Source: Hygrophila difformis (lineage: Eukaryota > Streptophyta > Magnoliopsida > Lamiales > Acanthaceae). Taken from it: a DNA stretch of 64,000 nucleotides. The stretch spans positions 13,952,068 to 14,016,067 of the forward strand of contig JAOANR010000014.1 in the NCBI GenBank assembly GCA_030278955.1, read 5' to 3'. A program made the position numbers and the translations under genes. The number at the start of each line of letters is the position of its first letter. The first letter of the stretch is position 1. Shown one piece after another: positions 56,275-64,000 of the stretch. The notes under the pieces were generated by a model, which had not been told where the DNA came from, did no database searches, and saw nothing but the letters and a program-made list of their open reading frames with translations.

Positions 56275-56785
56275 GTCTGTCGCGGAATGACCATTTTGTC
56301 GCGGAACAACGTTCCGCGACCAAGTACAACTCCGCGACAAAACTCCCCTTATCGGCAACCCTTGTTTGTCTTTGTCGCGGAATGACCATTTTGTCGCGGA
56401 ACAACGTTTCGCGACCAGGTGCAATTCCGCGACAAAATCTCACTCACCTCTGAACCCTTGTTTGTCTTTGTCGCGGAATGGCCATTTTGTCGCGATGCCC
56501 AGCATCGCGCCCATGTGCAAATTCCGCGACAAAGTTATACTCATCCCTAAACTCTGCTTGTCTTTGTCGCGGAACATTTTGTCGCGGAGCATGACTCCGC
56601 GACAGAGTTCCTATTCCGCGACACAGACACACCACTCCATTCTTCCTCGCCATTTTGTCGCGGTACACTTTGTCGCGGTACATGACTCCGCGACAAAGTC
56701 TCACACTCCGCGACACCTCTAATGTCGCCAAGCCTGGTCGCGTAATCCTGTTCCGCGACCATGGGCTAGGGTTCCGCGACCGGCC
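56275..56785. repeat. CpG-rich palindromic array of the internal promoter
   Basis: Five to six units of about 90 bp: TTTGTCGCGGAATGACCATT, TTGTCGCGGAAC, GTTCCGCGAC and TCCGCGACAAAA in nested inverted order, separated by CTTGTTTGTC-type spacers. Inner arms vary between units (GCGATGCCCAGCATCGC; GCGGAGCATGACTCCGC) and still pair. Ends just before the TATTTAAA at 56792. Confidence 0.88.
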
Positions 56786-56791
56786 CATTAC

Positions 56792-56799
56792 TATTTAAA
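56792..56799 (+). promoter_or_regulatory. Internal promoter TATA-like box
   Basis: TATTTAAA preceded by GGGCTAGGGTT and CGGCCCATTA and followed 25-30 bp later by a CT-rich start region (CTCCCTCTTCTTCCCC). The first ATG downstream is that of the internal gene at 56960. Confidence 0.6.
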
Positions 56800-56959
56800 C
56801 CTCTCCGCCTCCCTCTTCTTCCCCACGCATTCGGACTTAGAAAATTTTCGAAAAACACTCTCGCACACACGAAATTTCTCCCGAAGCACACCACTGTGTT
56901 CTTCGCACCTTTCGAACGCCAAACCCAAGGGAAACTCTGCCCGAATTTTCGCAACCCTT

Positions 56960-59900
56960 ATGGAGCCATCAGAACCCTCATCTTCGTCTTCTCCGAAGCA
57001 AACCGAGCCTTGGTAAGCATTCCCCACACTTTTCGTACGCGAACCACTGCCCTGTTTTTGTGATTTTGGGGATTCTTGCGTTATTACTCTCGATAATGTG
57101 CTAATGGGCCTCCTCATGGTTGTTTTCACTTAGTTGATTTTCAATTTTAGTGGTTCTGTGTATTGGGCATGTATGGATTTCGATTCCCTGTTTTTATCGT
57201 TAATGGCCGAGTGTGGTGTTGGGGTTTGGTACTTTGGTTGGTTGATGCAGGGGCACAGATAGAAGCGTTAAGGGTTTTTAGAAATTTTGATTCCATGAAG
57301 GCTAGGGTTTGGCAGTGGTAGATTCCGCCATGGTTGTGGGTTTTGAGTTTTAAGATTCTTTTGCTTTTGTTTGTTCTAGTCCATATGCTCATGTCTTGTC
57401 TGCTTGATCTTGATTTCTCCTGGATTGTTGAAAATTCTTGAAAAAGTGAGAGTTAATGAACATAGGAATATTGCATGAGTATCAATATGCTGTTGATTTT
57501 CTTGATTATAGAGCATGAACGATTTTTTGGTTTTTGAATATGTGAGGGATGAAAATGTTTTTAATCCCATGTTTTGGCTCGAATGAAGGCATGATCCTGT
57601 GTTGGTGTTCCATTTTGCTCATGTTGCTTGCATGCCACTGTCCTCTTTACTCCACATTAAATGCAAAGCTGTTGTGCTTGATTTTTTTGTATGTATGTTG
57701 GAGGACTGAGGAAGTTGGCTCTGATCTATTTTGGCAAGTATTTGAGGGTATGTGGCAATTTGTGTAAAGTGTATGTTTGTTTGGTTTTGGGCAGCCTGCG
57801 CCACCACCAATCCCCTTTCCATCAGATTTCACTTTTTCACTAAAAGACAAAATAGTACTAGGAATTTTGGTTGACAATGTGTTTTTGTTCCCAATGGAAC
57901 TAAAGAGTGTGAGTTAAGTAGCAGTATTTTGCCACCTCAACTGCTACCTTTTACAAAAATCCAAAAATGGGACCACACACATCCCACTTTTCATTAAATA
58001 AAAACAAGTCAACCTTTTCAAAATTAAAAATAGTGTTTGCATTTTCTTGAATGTCTTAACTGTCCAATGACAGTCCAAACAATCCGGAAATAGCAAATCC
58101 AATCCACCATGCCTCCATTGCACACTCCATTTTCGAGCTATCCATTCCATCATCATCATCTCATTCCATTTTCAACAAGTGCCTCGAGCTTGTTTAATAA
58201 AATTGGAAAAACAACTTTTGGGCCCAATGGCCCACTAAAAAAGGAATTTTTGGTCCAATGACCACTTCAATTTTTATTTATATTTCCCTTTTTTTTGATT
58301 GGACTCAATAATCCAATTAAGTTATCTCCTCCTAGGTCCTAAGGGATAATCCCTTACATTTGGATCTTTTAATAAACTCAAGATTAATTCACCTAAATCA
58401 CATTTCGAGCTTAGCAAAGCTCAAAATGTGAGGATGTTGGTTTTCACACCTGAGTAGTCTTTGAAAACTCATAAAAAATTCTGGATGTATCTAAGTACTT
58501 TGACCTTTTTCAGGAATGCATTGGTAGTGCACTCAGGCATCGGATTGCCTGATTGCACATATGAGGCTGCTGGCAACCAGGCCTCAATTGATCGAACAGA
58601 GATTAAGGACGCAAGAGATGCCATCAAATCAGTTTATAAGGTGCCTCTGGACCACACTACGGACGAAAAATTGAAACTTTCTCCGGGATGGGACGTGCAT
58701 ATTCCTCCACAGGAAAGGTCGATAGTCGCTGCATCGATAGAAAGGGACTACTATCACTTCCTGAAAAAGTTTTGGATAAGGATGATGGGGTATGCCCCCC
58801 AAGACGAAAAGACAACTCCTGAAGTCCATCATGAGCGCATCCAATTGAGGTTCAGAGAGCACAGGGCTGTGTGGAATCGGCATGTGGAAAAGGGAACAAA
58901 AGATCCAAATATAGCTGACTTCGACATCATCATCCCTAATCAGATCGTAGATCCTCAAGTTCGGATGGCCTTCGAACACAAATACATGGATCTAAGTAGG
59001 GTCATCAACAGTGGGGCCATCATGATGTATGAAGCATTTCCATTTAAGTGGAACCCGTATCTGTTCGAAGCAAAAGGACCAGTGGAGCAGAGGTGGATTA
59101 CAGATCTAGCTCGGGCCAGGCATCGAGAGCTGACCTTCAACCTGTACAAACGCCTCAAAAATGCTGAGAAGTTTGAGCAAAGCCGTAACACCTCACTGTT
59201 GAACACAATGAGGAAGATGATCAAGGATGCACGCGAACAATGGGACGATTTGACTACTGTCTGGGGAAAAGGCAATCCAAGTATCACTGAGTCCTTTCTG
59301 GAAGAAGGAGTAGTACTACCTACAGATGAGGTACTTGAAACCATCTTCACACACAGAAAGTATGGACAGTACGGGACGAACAAAGATGATGAATTTCCCC
59401 AGCACATAGCAGTACTAAGGGATCAGCTACAAGTGGATGTACGCAAAGGTGGCTGGAAACCCAAAAGGAAAAATGAAAGGCAATTCAATTTGCTATCAAA
59501 AGCTGAGGCTGGGGTATATCTCACGTACGATTCGGCAGAAGACATGTCCTACCTGGAAGGGATTCAAAAGGATCTGGTAGGGGGCATGATAGATCAGTAC
59601 AGGGACTCCTACTGGGAATTGATCATGGAAATGGACAAGTTTGCACTGGAATACTGTAATAGCACTGCTAATGGAAAGAAGGTCTTGCACTACAACAACA
59701 ATGTTCGGAGTAAGTTCTGCTCCAAGATCAAGAAGGACTGGGAGGACCAACTGAGGAGAATCTCTCAAAGGAGTTTTATTGAGGATTATTTGCAGCGTGC
59801 CGAGAAGCAACTAGGCTACGAGGGTGAACCGAACAGGGAAGAGGATCCTGACGCTGAAATTGATGCATACTTCTCCACTCCCCCTGAGGCCAACCCACAG

Positions 59901-61580
59901 CCTACCCAGCCAGCAGTACAAGCTTCGGCATTACCACCAAGAGGACAGACTGAAGTACAAGAAGTTGCTACGTCCGAGCCAGTGGTGCAGCCAGCTCAGA
60001 CTGAAACGACAACATCTGCTGTAGCACCTGCCACCACTAAGGCACCCACACAGCCCGAGAAAACCTCCACTGCTGTTGTTACATCTGAAGGTCATCAGCC
60101 AGCACCTCAACCGGGAACGAGGAGAAGGTTGATAAAGTCCGCTGATAAGGATAAGCCAGCAAGGGCTCCGGAAAAGAAAGTGGAGATCAAGGAACCGGAA
60201 CCAACTGTTAGGAAAGTGGCAGAGCCCACAGATCCCAAGGACAGAGGTAAAAAGCCAATGCCGCCGCCACCCCCGAAAAAGAAGCACCAGGTGATATCCG
60301 ATGCTGAGCTAGCCATGAAGATGCACAATGAAGAGCTTGCATTAGCTGGTTTGCTGGATCAAGTAACAGGTGGTTCGGGAATAGAAAAATTGACTGAGGA
60401 AGAACGCCTGGAAGTGGAAAAGAAAGCTGCAGAGGAAGAGCAGATTAGAAAGAATATCCAGCAGACAAAGGATGAAGAAACTGCCAGAAAGATGCAGGCT
60501 GAGCTGGAAAGCAGGAAACCTGTAGAGGTTGAGCGGGGTAATGAGGAGGACTTTGAGCTGAAGATCACTGGAGAAGTGCAAGGGCGTGGTTTGAAAATCA
60601 AAGAAGAACAACCTCCTGCATGGACTGGCCCCACTGCACATGATGCTGAGACTATCCGAGGGGACATAAGGAAAAGGCTTAACGAACAGATCGAAACAAT
60701 AATTGATGCTGGAGAAAAGCCACATCAAATCAAATATCAGACAAAAGTGGGTCAAGTGATTGATCCTCTCGTGGGCACGGCCAGAATTGAAGAATTCATC
60801 ACTCAAGGAGGCCCGTCTCACCAGCCTGAGCAATCAGAAGGACCGCAAGACTCCATAGATCCGGTAGCACTGGCCAAAACCTTGGAAAAGCAGCCAGACG
60901 ACCCTCTCATGACCTCTGCACTTAAAGAAAAGGTTCAAGGAATTCTGACTGAAGCTGCAGATGGGAATGATTCGGAAGAAGAAGCTCGGCAGGAGGAGCA
61001 AGAATTCATGAACCAAATGGCGCCTATTTTCCAACGTCCAGTTGGACGAGCTGCAAGAGTTAGGGAGGAGGAGGAGGTATCAACTGATGTTGATGACCGT
61101 AAATTTCATGTAACTACATCCTCTTTACCTGTAAACTGTGAACTCAATACGATGAAACATGTAATTAAACAGGTTGAGGAGGAAGTCGGAGATGAAGCAG
61201 CTCATGGGGAGCGAGAGCCAAGTCAGAGGGGATATGAGGCCGAACCAAGGGATGACCAGCCACAGGAGGGAGACGACCAAACAGACTGGCACACGAGTGA
61301 CGACGAGTCCGTCGGATCCATTCGACCAGTCGAGTTTTGGACTGAAAATACTGTAAGGCAAAGAATGGGCGTCTCAAAGGAATATGGGAAGAAAAAGCTA
61401 AGCGAAGAGCAGATCCAGATCAAGTTCAATGGCAACAAAGAGAATGCAGAGAAGTATAAGAAGTTGCAGAAGATGATAGTGCCAGATAAAGGGTTCAGAC
61501 CCGATGCGTTGTCACACCTGATAATGGCCAAAATTGACCATTATTTTCAATCTATTTCCGTGTCTAATACGGACATTTGA
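56960..61580 (+). CDS. Spliced internal gene of the retrotransposon, unknown protein of about 1,020 residues
   Basis: Exon 1 is 56960-57012 (MEPSEPSSSSSPKQTEP plus two bases), the intron is 57013-58513 (GTAAGC..TTTTTCAG), and exon 2 is 58514-61580. The junction restores a Trp codon and the frame. I do not recognise the protein. Residues 1 to about 465 are mixed helical sequence rich in Trp, Tyr and charged residues. Residues 470-600 are Pro/Thr/Gln-rich, ending in a PPPPP-KKK stretch. Residues 610-690 are a charged, probably coiled, segment with DAELAMKMHNEE and DEETARKMQAEL, which loosely resemble ubiquitin-interacting helices. The rest is acidic. There is no CCHC knuckle, protease, RT, RNase H or integrase motif. 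From 61519 the frame runs into LTR C, adding about 20 LTR-coded residues before the stop. It could be a gag-like, env-like or captured host gene; none is supported. Confidence 0.65.
57013..58513 (+). other. 1.5-kb intron of the internal gene (predicted)
   Basis: Donor CTTG|GTAAGC, acceptor GACCTTTTTCAG|GAATG. Non-coding, T-rich in the first half. It contains TGTGAGGATGTTGG (58429), repeated from the leader at 55910. The prediction rests on site quality and on the restored frame. Confidence 0.6.
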
Positions 61581-62129
61581 TCGCATTCCGGTCTTATTTT
61601 AATAAGAAAGCAGTTGGATTTAGCAGATTTATGCAAGTTTGTATAAATAATAAGCTGGTATTGAAAAACACAAAAATATTGTTATTTTTATTATTTTCAT
61701 ATTAAAAAACCCAAAAACATGATAAAATACTAAAAATCCCACATTTGATAATTATGGTCTAGTAATATTTGTTCGGTGGAACACGGGTCCATTAAACGAA
61801 TCTCTAGCCAAATAATCAAGTGGAAAAAATATTATATTTGTATTATTTTATATTTTGATGTATATATTTTTGATTTTTATGTTTATTTCTATTTCTGTTT
61901 TCTGCCTTCATTAAGGAATATTATTAGTCCACTAATCCCTTTTGATTTAAATTAATTGCAGGATATTTAACTTAATTTGGTCAATTTGTTCCATTGCAGG
62001 CCCAAGGAATTGATTGATCCAGTCCAAAAAATACTCAAGTCCAATCCGATTTGGCCCAATGTTTCCAATCCAAAAAGAATTCCCCTAGCCCATTACACTA
62101 TCAATCAAGCCCAATTACCATTAAACCAA

Positions 62130-62960
62130 ACTCAAACCTTAACCCTAACCCTACCCTAACCTACCCCCTGCCGCCGGCGCCGCCACCGCCGGCCGGCGGC
62201 CGCCTCCGGCGAGAGCCCAGCACCCCCTCTCCATTTTCCGACCAAACGTCACACCACCACCATCCAATTCCATCCCAACAAAACCCCCAAAATTAACTCC
62301 TGCAACCACCACCGCCGGCGGCCCTCGCCCTCACCATCACCACCATTTCACCTCCGTGTCCACCACCACTCGCCTCCACTGCCTCCGTCCTCGCGCCTCC
62401 CAAGCTCCGGCAGCCTCTCCCGCACCACCATTTCCTCCACCGCTGGACGCCCTCACCCATCTCCACCAAACACCCATCTCCACCCAACTCCACCTCCACA
62501 GCCGCCAGCAGCTCTCGTCTCCACCACCATCCTCAAAATCCCATCAGAAAACAAAAGAAAAGAAAACAAGAAAAATGGAGAAAAGAAGAAGAAGAGAGGG
62601 GAGTCGATGCCAGGTCCGCCACCGCCGCCGCAGTCCCACCATGGAGCCGTCCCCCTCTATCTCCGTCGCACCACCAGCGCCATCCAGATCCGGCCAGACC
62701 TCCACCAACAGTTCGCCGCCCTCCATTTCCGCTGCTCCCAACTCCGTCGCCACCGCCCGTCGCCTCCTCCGGCCAACTCCACCACTGGCGCAGCAACCCT
62801 CCAAGCTCCAAGCAACAAGAAAATCAGAAATCTGTGAAGAACAGATTAGAAAAGGGGGACGAACAAAGAGCAAAAGAAACGAAGAAGAAGAAGAAATTTG
62901 AAGAGAAAGAAAACTGGAATGAAAATGGAAGAGAGACGAGACAGAAGAAATAAATGATGA
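62130..62960 (+). other. GC-rich insertion in LTR C with telomere-like repeats and Pro/Ser-rich frame
   Basis: Begins with CCTTAACCCTAACCCTACCC (62136), then CCGCCGGCGCCGCC-type sequence. A frame at 62356-62901 is Pro/Ser/Arg-rich without family motifs and is probably a composition artefact. A promoter or 5' UTR captured from a host gene is possible. Confidence 0.35.
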
Positions 62961-62984
62961 AGAGAGAGAGGAAATTAAACAGTT

Positions 62985-63345
62985 GGTCGCGATAGATACT
63001 TTGTCGCGGTAGAGTGTTCCGCGCCCAAATATTGTTCCGAGACTGTGAGAGGAGAATCAAGGCACAAAATTTTATCGCGGAACCATGTTCCGCGACAAAG
63101 TGGATCGCGCCCAAGACACGCACTCCGCGACAGCTACACTCCGGGACAGCAGAAGTCACGTGACTTGCTCTTTTCAATTTCCCATGTGCCACAATACTCA
63201 GGAAGTCCCAGGATCTCAGCTCCCGCAAGCATATATTTTCGTCCTTTCCTCTCCGGACCTCAAGACCCGCCCCCTCCTGGGCGCCATCTTGGAGCTAAAA
63301 AGTGTGTCCTGAAGCAGAATTTGTTCCGCGACAAGGCATAATTGT
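62985..63345. repeat. CpG-rich motif cluster of LTR C
   Basis: GTCGCGATAG, TTTGTCGCGGTAG, TTATCGCGGAACC, GTTCCGCGACAAAG, CTCCGCGACAG and TTCCGCGACAAGG, of the LTR B type, ending about 50 bp before the TATA box. Confidence 0.8.
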
Positions 63346-63392
63346 TTGGCGACCAGATGGGCCTAGTGGGCCTAGGGCTAATTTTCCACCTC

Positions 63393-63400
63393 TATAAATA
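63393..63400 (+). promoter_or_regulatory. TATA box of LTR C
   Basis: TATAAATA after GGGCCTAGTGGGCCTAGGGC, in the position seen in LTRs A and B. Confidence 0.7.
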
Positions 63401-64000
63401 TATCCTCCCACCCCCTTGAACAGTAGCTACACACCCATATTTATTTTAGATTAGTTTTGTTTTTCCTCTTGGGGCACCACTGTGCTCCCAAGAAATTTGA
63501 GAAATGATGGTCTCATGGCCATGTATTTTTCATTTTTAGTTAGTTAGTTTTAAGCAATAAATGGGTTTATAGTAGTGTAGCCATTTTTATATTATTTACA
63601 GCTTTTTAGTGTAATTTTGGGTTGAAAAACACTTAATCAATGAGTGTGTTTAAACCATTATTTTTGGCTTTTGTTGTTATATGAGAAAATATGTCCCAAA
63701 ATATTGTCATGTGATTTTCCCTTGGTTTATTTACTGTCTTGCTTGTATTATGGTCACTTGACCATTTTTATTATCTTTAGATAGATTTAATGCTTTATTA
63801 GAATTAATAAATGTATAACCACTTGATGCCTATCTTTTGCTAGATTTATTAGTGTAGGTTTCATTTAAATCTTAGTCTCTTAGTATAGTTGGTGGATGTT
63901 GTACTGCCTCTTAGTGTTTTAGTTTATTTTTATTTTCTTTTTTGTTTAATAGATCTAGAAAGTGGATGGCATTTTAGTGTTTATGCATATTTATTTAAAA

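Larger units (their letters stand above)
61519..64000 (+). mobile_element. LTR C, divergent member, runs off the window
   Basis: Starts TGATAATGGCCAAAATTGAC and matches LTR B for about 170 bp, then diverges. It keeps the same order: motif cluster (62985-63345), GGGCCTAGGGCT, TATA at 63393, then ATGTCCCAAAAT and GGTCACTTGACC blocks shared with A and B. About 1 kb of extra sequence, partly very GC-rich, lies at 61900-62950. No polypurine tract precedes it (the flank is GCGTTGTCACACC), so it may be a separate insertion into the internal gene and not the 3' partner of LTR B. Confidence 0.75.

Noticed and set aside
62356..62901. 181-codon reading frame as a real protein
   Set aside because: Pro/Ser/Arg bias follows from GC-rich CCN/TCN repeats; no domain, and overlapping frames on both strands are equally open.
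46145..63345. The regular short repeats with spacers look superficially like CRISPR arrays
   Set aside because: Repeats are palindromic, inverted, variable in spacing and sit in LTR promoters of a plant genome; there are no cas genes and spacers are homologous between copies.
61519..64000. LTR C as the certain 3' LTR paired with LTR B
   Set aside because: No polypurine tract, strong divergence after 170 bp and extra sequence; kept only as a possibility.

Overview
This is nuclear DNA of a flowering plant. The evidence is spliced genes with GT-AG and GC-AG introns, plant-type gene families, chloroplast-targeted and membrane proteins of plant type, and dense plant transposons (Stowaway, Tourist/PIF, hAT, Mutator-like foldbacks, Helitron, SINE, LINE, LTR). 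A eudicot is likely; a closer placement (perhaps an asterid) is a guess.

Left part, 1-28.6 kb, is gene-rich. It begins with a tandem array of three aldo-keto reductase genes of the AKR4C type on the + strand: a 3' fragment at 162-688, a copy with one in-frame stop at 4063-6859, and an intact copy at 11009-13138. All three keep a GC-AG last intron. Next come a plastid-type uracil phosphoribosyltransferase (13948-17205, +), a PRA1-family membrane trafficking protein (19730-21933, -), an intronless ABCG half-transporter (22519-24465, +) and an intronless G-type lectin receptor kinase (26078-28564, +). The spaces between hold small transposons, several nested in each other with readable target-site duplications (TSDs).

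Middle part, 28.57-44.2 kb, is a stack of insertions just past the receptor-kinase stop codon. A Mutator-like foldback element landed on the stop codon itself and is followed by a LINE 3' fragment. Then a PIF/Harbinger-type element (30059-44172) contains a Helitron-like element (30432-44001), which contains a long foldback element, an hAT-type element and a Tourist-type MITE. The hAT-type element in turn carries an 8.7-kb LINE with APE endonuclease, reverse transcriptase and RNase H.

Right part, 45.4-64 kb, is a cluster of very large (about 4.5 kb) LTRs of one retrotransposon superfamily in alternating orientation: an inverted start fragment, LTR A, an inverted end fragment, LTR B, an internal region primed by tRNA-Asp, and LTR C running off the window. 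No gag-pol is seen. The internal region instead has its own promoter and a two-exon gene for a roughly 1,020-residue protein that I do not recognise. LTR and internal promoters are each preceded by dense CpG-rich palindromic motifs with a GTCGC core. The motifs form nested inverted-repeat units about 100 bp apart. In LTR A the flanks of the core differ from those in LTR B, yet the arms still pair and the spacers are still homologous. A promoter-linked motif array that switches as a set, next to an unknown gene driven by the same kind of array, is the best candidate here for an undescribed transposon regulatory system.
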